From the NCBI GenBank assembly GCA_950097015.1, contig CATNEN010000039.1, positions 17,466,501 to 17,530,500 of the forward strand: a stretch of 64,000 nucleotides of DNA. The letters run 5' to 3'. The notes beneath the pieces were generated by a model. The model had not been told where the DNA came from, made no database searches, and was given only the letters and a program-made list of their open reading frames with translations. The translations under genes were made by a program, and so were the position numbers. Below are positions 19,946-33,269 of the stretch, piece by piece; position 1 is the first letter of the stretch, and every line of letters starts with the position of its first letter. The DNA is from Macrostomum hystrix (taxonomy: Eukaryota; Platyhelminthes; Macrostomidae).

Positions 19946-20828
19946 ATCTCTCATGTGTCTGATCTCTCTTGTGTCTAATCTCTCCCGCTTCTCACATCTT
20001 CCCTGTTTTATGTCTGATCTCTCATGTGTCTGATCTCTCCCGTGTCTGATCTCTCTTGTGTCTGATCTCTCCCGTGTCTGATCTCTCCAGTGTCTGATCT
20101 CTCTTGTGTCTGATCTCTCCAGTGTCTGATCTCTCTTGTGTCTGATCTCTCCCGTGTCTGATCTCTCCAGTGTCTGATCTCTCCAGTGTCTGATCTCTCC
20201 AGTGTCTGATCTCTCCCGTGTCTCATCTCTCTTGTGTCTGATCTCTCCCGTGTCTGATCTCTCCAGTGTCTGATATCTCCAGTGTCTGATCTCTCTTGTG
20301 TCTGATCTCTCCAGTGTCTGATCTCTCTTGTGTCTGATCTCTCCAGTGTCTGATCTCTCTTGTGTCTGATCTCTCCCGTGTCTGATCTCTCCAGTGTCTG
20401 ATCTCTCCAGTGTCTGATCTCTCCCGTGTCTCATCTCTCTTGTGTCTGATCTCTCCCGTGTCTGATCTCTCTTGTGTCTGATCTCTCCCGTGTCTGATCT
20501 CTCCAGTGTCTGATCTCTCTTGTGTCTGATCTCTCCAGTGTCTGATCTCTCTTGTGTCTGATCTCTCCCGTGTCTGATCTCTCTTGTGTCTGATCTCTCC
20601 AGTGTCTGATCTCTCCCGTGTCTGATCTCTCCCGTGTCTGATCTCTCCAGTGTCTGATCTCTCCAGTGTCTGATCTCTCCCGTGTCTCATCTCTCTTGTG
20701 TCTGATCTCTCCCGTGTCTGATCTCTCCAGTGTCTGATCTCTCTTGTGTCTGATCTCTCTTGTGTCTGATCTCTCCCGTGTCTGATCTCTCTTGTGTCTG
20801 ATCTCTCCCGTGTCTCATCTCATGTGTC
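19946..20828. repeat. 15-bp satellite
   Basis: About 55 copies of the 15-bp unit gtgtctgatctctcc, whose last bases vary among cc, ca and tt. The minus-strand frames here (RHGRDQTLERSDT-type) follow from the 15-bp period. Confidence 0.95.
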
Positions 20829-21709
20829 CCTGGTCAGGGTTTAAATCGAGAAGTCTAAAGTTTTCATCTGTGCCTAGGTGAAACAATGACTAGTTGATCG
20901 AGACACATCAGTCTAGGAAGATGTTGAAATTGTTTTTAGGATTTTTGTCATTTTAATCTATTTTTTTCTACTTATAACTAAAAGAAACCTAATATTTAAA
21001 GTAACAAAGAATTCTAGCTACAAAAATAGAAAATAAAATAAAGCTGGAAAATGTAAATGATATCTCCTGCAAATATTTATTAACTAGAAACTCGCGCGCA
21101 TTATGAATTTTATATGTGTTATTAATAATATTAATTATATGCTTCTACAAAGACAAAGAACGAATAGGAAAAAATACTTTATAAATAGAAAACTTCGATA
21201 ACATTTAACATAGCGCTGACAAACTCTCGCTGTTACTCTTTTGAAAGCAAGAAAATTCACAACGTACGCACAAGTGATGCTGGACAGACATTATTAGCGC
21301 AAAAAACAACACACAAGAAACACAGGGGACAAATATATAATGCTTTACTTGGTGTACTCAACCAAAAAACTGCCACAAATGATGCATTAGAATATGAAAA
21401 CTAAGCCAATAAGATATAGGTGGACAATGTCGCTTTAAGAATAGTAAAATTATTTTAAAATTTTTCATATGGCGCCAGAAAAAACATCAAAGGTCTACGA
21501 AAATTATCGAACGCAAAACTACTAACTGCCAAATAAGAGAGTACGAGTATAATCAGAATTTTAAGTCTTGCAACAATGCGCGAGAAAAAAACATATTTCA
21601 ATGGTCAACAAAATGCACAGACTTTAAGCTGGAGGGTACTGCTTTAAACTAAAACAAAGCTATTGGCGATGAGGCTAACTTTACATGAAACTGTGAGCCA
21701 AATTTAAGA
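20829..21709. other. No recognisable gene
   Basis: AT-rich unique sequence between two satellites; nothing recognised. Confidence 0.5.
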
Positions 21710-23062
21710 CTATGGTCTATTAGAGGATCCATTAGAGCGGCTAATGGTCTATTAGAGGATCCATTAGAGTGGCTAATGGTCTATTAGAGGATCCATTAGA
21801 GCGGCTAATGGTCTATTAGAGGATCCATTAGAGTGGCTAATGGTCTATTAGAGGATCCATTAGAGCGGCTAATGGTCTAATAGAGGATCCATTAGAGTGG
21901 CTAATGGTCTTTTAGAGGATCCATTAGAGTGGCTAATGGTCTATTAGAGGATCCATTAGAGTGGCTAATGGTCTATTAGAGGATCCCTTAGAGTGGCTAA
22001 TGGTCTATTAGAGGATCCATTAGAGTGGCTAATGGTCTATTAGAGGATCCATTAAAGTGGCGAATGGTCTATTAGAGGATCCCTTAGAGTGGCTAATGGT
22101 CTATTAGAGGATCCATTAGAGTGGCTAATGGTCAATTAGAGGATCCATTATAGTGGCTAATGGTCTATTAGAGGATCCATTAGAGTGGCTAATGGTCAAT
22201 TAGAGGATCCATTATAGTGGCTAATGGTCTATTAGAGGATCCATTAGAGTGGCTAATGGTCTATTAGAGGATCCATTAGAGTGGCTAATGGTCAATTAGA
22301 GGATCCATTAGAGTGGCTAATGGTCTATTAGAGGATCCATTAGAGTGGCTAATGGTCTATTAGAGGATCCATTAGAGCGGCTAATGGTCTATTAGAGGAT
22401 CCATTAGAGTGGCTAATGGTCTATTTGAGGATCCCTTAGAGTGGCTAATGGTCTATTTGAGGATCCCTTAGAGTGGCTAATGGCTATTTGAGGATTCATT
22501 AGAGTGGCTAATGGTCTATTAAAGGATCCCTTAGAGTGGCTAATGGTCTATTTGAGGATCCATTAGAGTGGCTAATGGTCTATTTGAGGATCCATTAGAG
22601 TGGCTAATGGTCTATTAGAGGATCCATTAGAGCGGCTAATGGTCTATTAGAGGATCCATTAGAGTGGCTAATGGTCTATTTGAGGATCCCTTAGAGTGGC
22701 TAATGGTCTATTTGAGGATCCCTTAGAGTGGCTAATGGTCTATTTGAGGATCCATTAGAGTGGCTAATGGTCTATTAGAGGATCCATTAGAGTGGCTAAT
22801 GGTCTTTTAGAGGATCCCTTAGAGTGGCTAATGGTCTTTTAGAGGATCCCTTAGAGTGGCTAATGGTCTATTTGAGGATCCCTTAGAGTGGCTAATGGTC
22901 TATTTGAGGATCCATTAGAGTGGCTAATGGTCTATTAGAGGATCCATTAGAGTGGCTAATGGTCAATTAGAGGATCCATTAGAGTGGCTAATGGTCTTTT
23001 AGAGGATCCATTAGAGTGGCTAATGGTCAATTAGAGGATCCATTAGAGCGGCTAATGGTCTA
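21710..23062. repeat. 32-bp satellite
   Basis: About 42 copies of a 32-bp unit (aatggtctattagaggatcc plus attagagtggct). Almost every unit carries ggatcc. Variants tattag, tatttg, cttag and caattag are interspersed. Confidence 0.95.
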
Positions 23063-23999
23063 TTAAAAAGTTTAGTTTTTTGGAAAACAGCAGCACAAAA
23101 AGAATTGAAAACATAAAATAAAAGTACAAAAGTGTTGATCGAAAAAACCAAGCACTCAGTCTAGCTTGAGGGAACACGAAAAAATGGCAAGAATGATTTC
23201 TTTAGCAAGGTTTCGGGTGCGTTTGGCTAAGAAATATTTCTAGAGAAAAAATAGCTCACACAAAAATATGAAAACAAATCCTGATTTAAAAAGAGTGTTT
23301 AAAGACCAACTTGAGACAGACTGGGCACTGGCTGTGCTAAATAAATGATGCCATGCAAAGCGATTTCTGTACGCATTCTTGTCGGCGGAAATGGGACATT
23401 TGTAAGCAACAATACACACGCACTGAAAACAGATTGTTGGTCATAGAATAAACTAGACAAGTGTTCAAATGATGAATTAGTAAATGATAATGAGCCAGCA
23501 TTTAATGCCGCAATAGAGTGATTTATTTTTTCAAGCGGTAGGTTTAGTATCCAAAAAATAATGTACTCACACACTGACACACATGCACTTGCTCGAAACT
23601 AGCTCTAGTATTTGAGCGCTAAGCAAAAAGCTGACATAATCAATGAACAATATCTACGTGTACATGCTGCATAGCAACTGAAACATACAATACTTCGGTT
23701 GGATTCAAATAAAACAACAGAGAGATGGCGATTGAGAAAGACGCGAAGAAGGCTATTTGGAGAGCGACTATATGAGAAAGGAATTTGATGGCTGAATGAG
23801 AAATCGAGAAGCTATTGGGCTATATATAATAGTGTAGTGCTCAATAAGAGAGTGTGCAGATACGTACACAAAACTTACGCTTCGATATTTGACAAACAAA
23901 AAGCAAGTTTTACGACTAAAATTGTACACAATGATGGCAAATAATCGTAGACAAGTAAGATCACTAAGCGTAACAGCTTAAACATTTAATATAGATTAA
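23063..23999. other. No recognisable gene
   Basis: AT-rich sequence. A 93-codon minus-strand frame at 23299-23580 has no recognisable motif. Confidence 0.5.
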
Positions 24000-24475
24000 A
24001 TAACTAACCAATTATCGATCGGTTGGCCAACCAATTATCGATCGGTTGATAATCAATCTGTTGGCTAATTATCGATCGCGGTTGGCTAATCTGTTATCGA
24101 TCGTAGTTGGCTAACCAATTATCGATCTGTTAGCTAACTAATTATCGATCGCGGTTGGCTAACCAATTAACAATCGGTTGGCTAACCTATTATCGATCGG
24201 TTTTCTAACGTATCATCGATCGGTTGGCTAACCTATTATCGATCGGTTTTCTAACCTATTATCGATCGCGGTTGGCTAACCCATTAGTAATCGGTTGGCT
24301 AATTAATTGTTGATCGGTTGGCTAATTAATTTTTGATTTGTTGGTTATTTAGTTATCGATCGGTTGGGTAACCAATTATTAATCGGTTGCCTAGCCAATT
24401 ATCGATCGGTTGACCAATTAATTATCGATAGGTTAACAATTCAAGATCGATCAGCAAGCTATTCAATAAATCAGA
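24000..24475. repeat. Degenerate 23-24-bp repeat 3' of the nuclear receptor
   Basis: About 20 diverged copies of a unit near ggttggctaaccaattatcg plus atc, many carrying the palindromic core atcgat. It lies just downstream of the receptor stop codon at 24512 (minus strand), so it may fall in its 3' UTR. Confidence 0.85.
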
Positions 24476-24511
24476 CAACCTATCTCTTTGTCAGCAAACT
24501 AACCAACCAAT

Positions 24512-26329
24512 TCAGTAGTAGGTCATGGTAGTGGGCAAAGCGGCCCCGACAGTGGTGCTAGTAACTGGAGCTTCAACGCCCGACGAAGCGGAGCTAGTGG
24601 CAACTTTGTCGCTGGCAGCTGCAGCGGCAATCTCGCGGGACCGCAGCTCATGTAGCGCCATGCAGTGCCTGTCCTCGGCTGTCTGCAACGGGCAGTAAAG
24701 GATGAACTTGTCAAGGGTGCGATCGAATTCTTCAGACCATTTGAACAGGCGGCAGGTAAGTTGCAGCTTTTCCTCGTAGTCGAATGGGAAATGGTAGAAC
24801 AGAGTGTCAGTCATGTGCTGATGATAGCGTAGGCTCAGCCGTTTGCATGCTCCAATGAGTCGCTCGTCTGTGATACCGCAATCAGGCGGCAGGTGCAATA
24901 GCTTAGTGGCGCAGAATAGGGCCAGTAGGTCGTGCCGCATCTCTGTGGCTTCCGTCAGGTAGCGTGCGTAGGTGCGAAAATCGTTCAATGGCGAATAGTC
25001 AATTAGACTATTGCCCGACTGCCGCACCAGGTCGCTGAACATCTCGATGGGTTGACAGCAGACGCGCTGGCCATTGATAGTGAAGTAGTAACGATCGTCC
25101 ACTTGGCTCAGCCCAGCGCAGGACAGCGGAAAGATTACAGAATGAATGCGAGTCTTGATTAGCTGGAGAAAATGCTGTCGTTCCAACAGATTAACCTGAC
25201 GCATTTGCCGGACAAAGACCACAGCCTGGCGTACAAACACTTCTAGCAGGATAATATTGGTGGCAACAGAGCTCGCTAGCTGCTGTGGATCTAGTTGAAC
25301 ACTCGGCGGAGTACTGATGTTGCATAGCATAGTCTCAGCCACCAGCTGCTGCAACTCGTCAATGAAATCGACTAGAAGTACGTTGGCGTACTTCTTGTCC
25401 GACGCGTCGATGGCTTCGTTGTATTTTAGGTCGGTTATTGGCGACGGCTCAGACGGCACCGGATTGTGCAGGTGATACCAGAGAGCTTGCCAACAGCTGC
25501 TGCTGCTGCTGGCTGGAGACTGCGGGTTGAACTTGGCCGTTAAAGGCGCCGGCACAGTCAGATGCTGCTGTTGCTGTGGGCTGGACTGCTGCGAATGCTG
25601 CTGATAATAGTCGCTAGACGACGAATGACGCGACATGGACGGAGGTGCCTGTTGGATCAGGGGCGGCGGTGGCGGCAAGTGGTCGGAATCGACTGGGATC
25701 CCGTCGCCGACTGTCAGAACCTCGCCCTTTTGAATCAGATCCGCTTGCATGCCGACGCGAAAGCACTTGGACAGCCGACAACCGGGGCATTTCTTCCGCG
25801 TGGCCAGCGTGACCTCGCAGCGGGTGTGCTGGAAGCTGCAGCTAAAGCCAGCTTCGCCTAGGGTCTTCTTGTGAGCGTTGCGCCGAAAGAAGGCCTTGCA
25901 AGATTCGCAGCTGATGACGCCGAAATTGTAGTTCTCAGCCTTGGCGCCGCAGACTAGGCAGAAACGGTGCAGCAGATCAGCTGGAGTCTTCGGGTGGCGG
26001 CATTTCTTACGATGAACAACGCCAGATTTGGTAAAGCTGCGCTTCAGAACCGATGCGCTGGCTGGCGGCGACATCAGGCTACCGGCGGTGGACGACTGCG
26101 GCAGGTGCCGCTGCTGCTGCTGCGGCTGGTGTTGTTGCGAAAGCGACGGTGGCAGGTGCAGCTGCGGCAATGGAAAGTACTTATGCTCAGGCATAGCTGA
26201 ATACTGCTCAGTATATTCTGGCGGCAGTTGCTGCTGCTGATTATGCAGCATGTGCGGTTCACTAGATTGCTGCAAATAGGGATAAATGTAATGCGGGCGG
26301 GTCAGTATCATTCCAGTATTAGGCATCAA
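24512..26329 (-). CDS. Nuclear receptor, HR96/DAF-12/VDR-like DNA-binding domain
   Basis: A single 605-residue open frame. Residues 1-100 are Gln/Pro/His-rich. The two-zinc-finger DNA-binding domain spans about C124-M194: first finger C124, C127, C141, C144 with P-box CESCKAFFRR; second finger C164, C171, C181, C184 with CPGCRLSKCFRVGM. The P-box and following residues match the NR1I/NR1J group (HR96, DAF-12, VDR). The second finger has six residues between its first two cysteines where five is usual. A Ser/Gln/Pro-rich hinge follows (200-280), then a diverged helical ligand-binding region (about 300-560) and a low-complexity Ala/Ser/Thr tail. Expected role: ligand-regulated transcription factor in the nucleus. 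The coding frame has no intron, which is unusual for this family and could mean a retrocopy or lineage-specific intron loss. The subfamily call is by DNA-binding domain only. Confidence 0.88.
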   Translation of the reverse strand: MMPNTGMILTRPHYIYPYLQQSSEPHMLHNQQQQLPPEYTEQYSAMPEHKYFPLPQLHLPPSLSQQHQPQQQQRHLPQSSTAGSLMSPPASASVLKRSFTKSGVVHRKKCRHPKTPADLLHRFCLVCGAKAENYNFGVISCESCKAFFRRNAHKKTLGEAGFSCSFQHTRCEVTLATRKKCPGCRLSKCFRVGMQADLIQKGEVLTVGDGIPVDSDHLPPPPPLIQQAPPSMSRHSSSSDYYQQHSQQSSPQQQQHLTVPAPLTAKFNPQSPASSSSSCWQALWYHLHNPVPSEPSPITDLKYNEAIDASDKKYANVLLVDFIDELQQLVAETMLCNISTPPSVQLDPQQLASSVATNIILLEVFVRQAVVFVRQMRQVNLLERQHFLQLIKTRIHSVIFPLSCAGLSQVDDRYYFTINGQRVCCQPIEMFSDLVRQSGNSLIDYSPLNDFRTYARYLTEATEMRHDLLALFCATKLLHLPPDCGITDERLIGACKRLSLRYHQHMTDTLFYHFPFDYEEKLQLTCRLFKWSEEFDRTLDKFILYCPLQTAEDRHCMALHELRSREIAAAAASDKVATSSASSGVEAPVTSTTVGAALPTTMTYY

Positions 26330-29300
26330 AGCAACTCTGCACTAGCGCACTAGCAAGATGTTATTTGTTTTAAAAAACTTTACAATTTTTTATAGGACAG
26401 TAGGACAGTCGACAGTTTTAGTAGGACAGTCGCGGACGCCGGTGGAGGGGCTAGCTCAGTCAGTGCCTCTCTAAATTATAGCCAGCAGGACTGGGCAGGC
26501 AGGCTGTCACCTGATGCCATGAGTGTGTTGTGTGTGTTTGTCGGGGGTGGGACGCGACCAGACCTATGCTAGCCAACCGCTGACTGACGATAGCAAAGGA
26601 GGGAGGGGTGACAACTAAACGGGCCAGTAAGGAGGGCTCGAGGACGGAAGGAAGGAAACCAAATTAAAAAAACAAGATAGAGAGACAGACGGACACAGGG
26701 ACAGAAAATGAGCAGCAGGTAGAGACAACAACAAAGTAACCACTAGGCTGAGTTGCATGTGACAGAAAGAGAATTATGAGTTTGAGCTATTAGCATTCTA
26801 ATACAAATGATATCAATCATCTGTAAAAAAATGATAATGAAAAGCCAAGTTATGTAATAAGCATTTCCTAAGAAAAAATGTGTTCTAAAATCTAGCGAGG
26901 TTAAAAAGTTATTTGATCGAATAAGATAGTGCTTTGAACCGAATAAGTGTCGGTACAAGTACTTATTTACTTAGACTTTTTAAAATGAACAGAAAAGGAA
27001 GGTCGTTTACAAGCCGGTAAACAAGGCAAGTCAATGCGGCATACAAAATATGTAGAGAAGTCGCACTGCCTATAGTACAGAGCTAAAGAAAATGCAAGTT
27101 ATGGGGGTAAAGGAGAGGTGGTTAGAAAAAACTGCGGCACACTCTAACTTAGTCTGCTCTCGAACCCATTAACATAGCAGCAAGAGCAACAGCAGGGCTT
27201 GTCTCTCTCTAGACCCAGACTAGTAGTACATTTGCTTTGCCTGATAAACACGGAGCAGCGTACTCAATCACCCTCACTGCCCTAGAAAAGGGGTGAGCAA
27301 GTACAGGGTCTAGGAACCGAGGCCGAAAATGTATTCCAATGCGTTTATTGCCATTTGCCATTGGCCAAAGTAAATGCTTGACTGAATTTAGGATGGAAAC
27401 TGCATAACTTTAGATAAAGAATACAATCTTGATAGTCATGACAATCTTCAGAGTCTGCTAAAATTCACTAATAATCACTTTCCCCCTATAGATTGTGGAT
27501 GGTGATGTGCTGTATCTATCATTCATTGAAGACTAAACTGCACCCTATTGTATTTTAGAAGCTGACAGTACATATACTCATATAGTGATATTGGCTGTTA
27601 TGCACAATGAGCACTACATACTCTGGCTTTAGAGAAGCATAAGAAATATTATTGAACGACTTAGCCAGAAAGGTAAAAAACATACCGATTTAAAGGCAAC
27701 ACACATTTTATGAGTTATATCTACAATTCGATCGAATATCTATATTGACTATAATGCTAGTAAGCAGAAAACTAAAAAAATATACCAGATGATTGACATG
27801 TGACTTGGGTCAAGATCTTAATTGTGTTACAAAAAATATATAAAATTTTGCAGTAGAGCCAAGGACACTGGCCAATCTCATAGCTGACAGTTGATGTCCA
27901 GCAAGCAAGGAGGCTATAATTAATCATTCTTGTGACCCCTCAATATGCATGCACACAGATACCACAGGTGTACAATTGTCTGGCAGTTTAAGAGTACACC
28001 CTTACTGTGGCTCGGAGGCTGCTGAGTGTGAAGGTTGCACAATAAGCCTTCTCTCTATGGCTGCACCCCAAATTAATGTGGCCTAGCCATGGACTCAAGC
28101 ATTGGTACAAGAGTTCGATGTGATAACTGCTCAGCCATTCACCCCATTTCACAACACATTTGAGAAACATTTTGTACAGCTTAAATTACAACTACAAGTA
28201 TTTTGACTTTCTAATAAAAATACACATAAAAAATAGTGAAGTTTTCCCTTATGTTGTAGATATTTTATAGTTTTATATGTATGTTAGTTAGTATAACTTG
28301 ACTTTGGTTTTCTTATAACTCATGGAGCTCACACAATATTTAATAACAGGACCTGTTGCCAACAAGGAGGCAATTTGGCCCATTTCACCGACTCAGCATA
28401 TAGGTGGCAGGCCCATATGCAATGTACAGGTGCACACACACACACACACACACACACACAGATAATTGCATGTATTTGCCATGAATTTCTCATTGTCAGG
28501 CAATGTACACTCACTGTGCATTGGAAGTTGGCCCTCAGGGGGCATAAATTGCCCAAAAAGCCCCCAAGCCTTCTCTCTGCTACTATACCAGAGCTGTGTG
28601 GGTACCTGGTTCTTGGATTACTGGGAAGTTTTTACAATTTACCTGGTACCTGGTCACACAGAACCAAATAGAACCAAATATAGTCACTATATATAACCAA
28701 ACTCAATGACCTTGGCAAATGTGTTAGACCATTCTGTCACCCTATCTGGCCTCTATTTTTCAAGGCATGTGCTTTTAGTCAATTTATTTTTATGAATTAT
28801 TTATTGGCTAAATTGCTTTATTATGTATTCTTATATCATATGCCTGGCTGCTTGAGTTTAGTATTTGGTAAATTCTTTACTTAGCTATTGTGCCTTCTAT
28901 CATATTACCTAAATGGGGTATAAATAATCAGTGGATATAATTTATCAACTCATCACGAGGTTTCAAAAATGGATAGCAATAAGTTTCTAATCAGATAATG
29001 TGGCTTTATTACATAGCATATATATTTATTTATGTTAATTAAGTAATCACACAACAGTCAGAAGTGACAACCCTGGCAAGAGGTAAACATACTTACACTA
29101 ATACTCATACTCACACAAAAAATAAATTTACAAGGAGGCAATGCGATAGTTACATGTTTATTTGATAAGCAAGCTAACTAAATTGTTAGTTTTTTATAAT
29201 CTGCTATAAATTTAGAGTTGTTAAAAAAATTACTAATAGATTAATAAAAGTACTTGTTAAAATGTTTGTGAAAATAATATCTAGAAAAGGGCCTCAAACA

Positions 29301-29897
29301 ATATTTAAAAAACTTCTATATATTTGCTTAAATAGAAATTGTATATTTAAACACTACTTGTCTTGGCAATATAACAAGATAATATTCTAGTCTGTATTTT
29401 TATTACATTAATTTCCAGTCCCAATGCAGGGCTACCAATGAATCGGATTGTAGTAGTTACCCACACACTCACTATGGAATTACTTGTTTCTTCCTCACCC
29501 TGCATATGCTTGTTTATTTAATGCAATCCCTTTATAGGTGATACCTTTATCACACCCTTTTCAGGCTTATACACACTTTATTTTGGATCCAACCCTTTTT
29601 GCTTACTGTTCAATATGAATTCTGTTGACTAAGGTTATAGCTTTCTAGCTTTATAAAGAACTAGCATTTTTTGCCCGTTGTTTTTGGGGCAGAAATTTAA
29701 AGCAAAGCAGTAAGCAATTCACGTCTCTGTATTAACTTTATAGTGAAGGTCACCATTCATTTATTTACTGCATTAATGAAAAGTGAAGAGTTTGTTTAAG
29801 GGCGTTTTAAGTAAAAAATAAGTGAAAAGTTTGTCCAAACAGCCCCCTCTTGATTACTTCTTTATAAACATGTCTCTTAGCCACTCCTCTATACAGT
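26330..29897. other. Receptor 5' flank and AT-rich intergenic region
   Basis: 26330-26740 is the upstream flank of the minus-strand receptor; no clear promoter element is seen. The rest is AT-rich with a (CA)n run at 28432-28460. Short open frames at 26743-26958, 27988-28170 and 28329-28696 show no motif. Confidence 0.45.
28432..28460. repeat. (CA)n microsatellite
   Basis: About 14 perfect CA dinucleotides. Confidence 0.95.
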
Positions 29898-30153
29898 CAG
29901 TGGCAGATCCAGGAATTTTGTTTTGGGGCGGTCTGTCAGGGGAGCACCATGAGAATCACAGAGGGGGTGCCAGCGGCCGAAAAAGGGCGCCAGGAGCCAA
30001 GAAAGGGCACCAGCTGCTGAAAAACGGGAGCCAGCGGCTGAAAAAGGGGCGCCAGTGCTGCGACTGGCGCCCCTGGTGGGGGCATCTTATTCCCATGATT
30101 AAAATTTAGGGGGGCGACTGGCCCCCCGCCCCCCCCCCCTAAATCTGCCTCTG
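29898..30153. mobile_element. hAT-type MITE, 256 bp
   Basis: The left end cagtggcagatccagg and the right end (inward) cagaggcagatttagg are terminal inverted repeats with the CAGNGG start typical of hAT elements. The flanking octamers tatacagt (29890-29897) and tgtacagt (30154-30161) match at 7 of 8 positions, as expected for an 8-bp hAT target duplication. The interior is GC-rich, with repeated gccagc(g/t)gctgaaaaa blocks and long G/C runs, and has no transposase, so it is non-autonomous. Confidence 0.75.
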
Positions 30154-30161
30154 TGTACAGT

Positions 30162-33100
30162 ATGCATGATGACAGGGGACCTGTGTTGAAAAATCTTTCT
30201 CTTCTCTTCAGTGGGAGAGGCTAAGCCTCTGTATATTTTAGCAAAGCACTGTACGCCAGCCTCTCTCTTTCTTCTATCCCAGGCTGGCTGGAGAGAAATA
30301 TCGACTGGAGAGCCCTGCGCACTGGGACAACACCGCACTCAGTCTCAGTGCTGCTTGGGGGCCAGTAGACAGTCTAGGGGTTTGGGCTGTGTACATTCAC
30401 GGCTTGAAATACAATGTACAGTCTGGGGCTTCGGCACCCGAGGAAGGGAGGGGGTGGCTATAATAAAATTTGGCCCGCAGAGTGCGGAGGGGAGTTGGGG
30501 TGGCTGTCCTCGGAAAACAAAAAGTGACTCACTTTGAGATGATGCAGCTTTGCTCTGGATTGAGTAGAGATGTTCAAAATTGACAGCATTGTTGGAAAAC
30601 ATGTAAAGTATAAGTGGATCAAATTTGGAGAAAATCTGACAAAGTGGGGCGACAATATGTTGAATTGAGTGATTTTTTGAGGATTTTTGAGCAGTTTTTT
30701 GCACTTTTGAGCAGGAAAGAAATGATTTTTCGAGAATTCGAGTAGCCTATTGCACTCAGCGTAGGTGGTTTTAGGTATGTACAAAGTTTGGTGTGATTTG
30801 GTTGAGCGGTTTCGGCGTCTATAAAGACAAAAGGTTGCACACACACACACAGACAGAGTTTTCACTTTTATATATATAGATTAACAAGTTTTGGAAACTT
30901 TGTCTTTTTAGAACTTTTGAGTTTAGAACTTTAAAAATGTCCATTCGCACATCCACAAGTTGGGTTTTATATTCCCAAAAATGCACATATATATAATAGA
31001 GTGGAGGGGTGGTTTCCTAGTACATTATAACAATCAGTACATTCAAACAAAATATTACATTACTTCTCTTGTTCGCGTAGGCCCTAATTTAAAAGGAAAA
31101 ATATGGTAGAATAATTCTAATTCACCTACAACATATATTTAGTGATCACATAAAATTGAACAGAATTGAACTGGGTTGGGGATAACCTTCAGCAACTTTC
31201 TTCAGAATTAGCTGGCTATTGCCTCAACTGGCTAGCCAAAGCTGTGCAACAATATATTATATGGGGCCTAGACATGTTGATAGATAGTCATAGAAAACAG
31301 AAACCATTTTAGCTAATTAGCTAGCTAAGATACTTTGGCATTAGCTGTTTTATTTTTGCTATTATTACAAGGATGAAAAATCTACAGCTTTGAATCTTTT
31401 TAAATCTTTATCTAGGCCTGTGGCATATAACTAGAGTCCAAGACTGCCACCTTTTAGACTGGCTTGAAGGGTGAGATAGGAAGTCAATATACAAGTATTG
31501 TGACAGTTAATTCTGAGTCGGAATAACTGTCTGAGAGTGTATTTAAACAAACTGACTTTTGAGTCAGAACAATTGTATAAGTGTCAGAATTTTTTTTGGA
31601 CAAAGTTTCTCAGCTAAAAATTGTTACAATTAAATATATTTAATTGACCAAGGTTTTATAGCGGGATATAATTATGATAGACCAAAATTATCTTAAATAG
31701 GCTACTTACTTATTTGCTTACCTCAGCTAGCTAGGTCTCTCATCAATCAATCAAGCAAAAGCAATGTAGGCCTATTGCAGAAGGCCTATTGGCCAAACAA
31801 ATGTAACAGTTGTTGTCACTATTTATTGTCATCATTGACATTGGTATTTAAATTTCTAAATGCTGAAGTGATATTAAGAAGCTATATAGGCCTAGGAGTA
31901 AATGAGGGGGCATAACATCAAAATTTAGTGCATGCATTTTTTATATATAATAATAATATTTTAGATCAATTTTCGATGAAAAAATAGTCAGACAAATAGC
32001 TGATCGAATTCGTACTTAAATAATTAAGCAACTATCTAATGAAACGACGATAAAGGAAAGAATGTAATTGTAAGCCACGCGGACATTATGCTTTTAGCTT
32101 TGACTTGCACTTAATGACTTAAAAAGCAAAGCTTACACCGTTTACCTAAAAGGCAGCTAAGGGTTTTTTGTGTAACAGTTGAAAGTACGTCGAATGTCAT
32201 GCAACCAATCATCTGAAATGTACTTTTATTGCTAGTAAGTCAGCTAGCCGCGAGAAGAAAGACTGAAAAGAGCGAATTCCAATCGGAAGTTTTGAGAGGC
32301 TTCTGTTAAAACAAAACATTAACGTAAAATTGCTTCGCAAAACAAACTGTATTTTCTAGTAAATATTAAAAAAGAAATCTTCTTGTTTTACTTCTATTGA
32401 ACTTCCTGTCTATATTAAATCGCTTTTTTTACTGATCTTGTTCGGATTGCGATTGCGCTGCTTTCAAAAGGCGCACATGATCATCTTCTATGCAATACAG
32501 TACATTTTTTTCTGGTGTAGTTGCCATTAAGTTCTAATAAAACAAATGTCCCTGTTTTATCACTTTCTTTGCGCTGCTCCTTTATTTAGGCGAGTTGTCT
32601 ATTTAGTACGGAAAGAATCCCACATTTTTACGATTTTATGGCGTGCCTGCTTATCAGCTCTGAAGACTAAGAATTGTTCGCTAACTCGCTTTCTACGAGT
32701 TATTATTGGTTTCTATTGGTTTTTAAAAAAGCCAGGTACAAATAAAAGTAAGTCATTTACTGTCTAGAGGATTGAAAAAAACACGTCCAAAATTACAGAT
32801 GATAAAGCATAGTTTAAACTACAAATTTAATCGCCACAGAAGCATGAAAAGATGGTACCGTGTTCAAATTCAGTATAGCTTTTCTAATGACTAGGGGGTG
32901 TCCATTCGAAATGAAACTGTTGTTGTCTTTGAGGCAATTCCATGGCACTACCTGGGAACAGAATTGGCAGTCCCATAGAAATGCTTCCTGAAACCAATAC
33001 TAAATTTTTGATTATCGCAAATTAGTCATTTTTCAGTTTCCATGCGGCTCGTAGCTTAGATCAAAGCTTTTTAATTTTCTCAAAATGAGATTTCTGATCA

Positions 33101-33269
33101 TGGAAACACTGTGCGATCCAAATGAACTGCCAGTGAGCTTCGACCTGCTGCCAGATAGGCTACGGATATTCTGAAAACATACTGGACGCTTGGCAGCGCG
33201 GAATTTAGAAACTACATCGGACAAACCCTGCTCGTTATTTTTGGTTCGTAGTTTCGAATTGATCAGCTA
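30162..33269. other. Intergenic, mostly featureless
   Basis: Positions 30760-30885 (tttggttgagcggtttcggc, a cacaca/gacaga run, then tttatatatatagatt) resemble the 3' end of an invertebrate non-LTR retroposon, but no coding part is visible. Elsewhere AT-rich; a 73-codon frame at 32546-32767 has no motif. Confidence 0.4.

Noticed and set aside
19937-20690. Minus-strand Arg/Glu/Asp-rich repeat proteins (RHGRDQTLERSDT).
   Set aside because: Product of the 15-bp satellite with no gene context.
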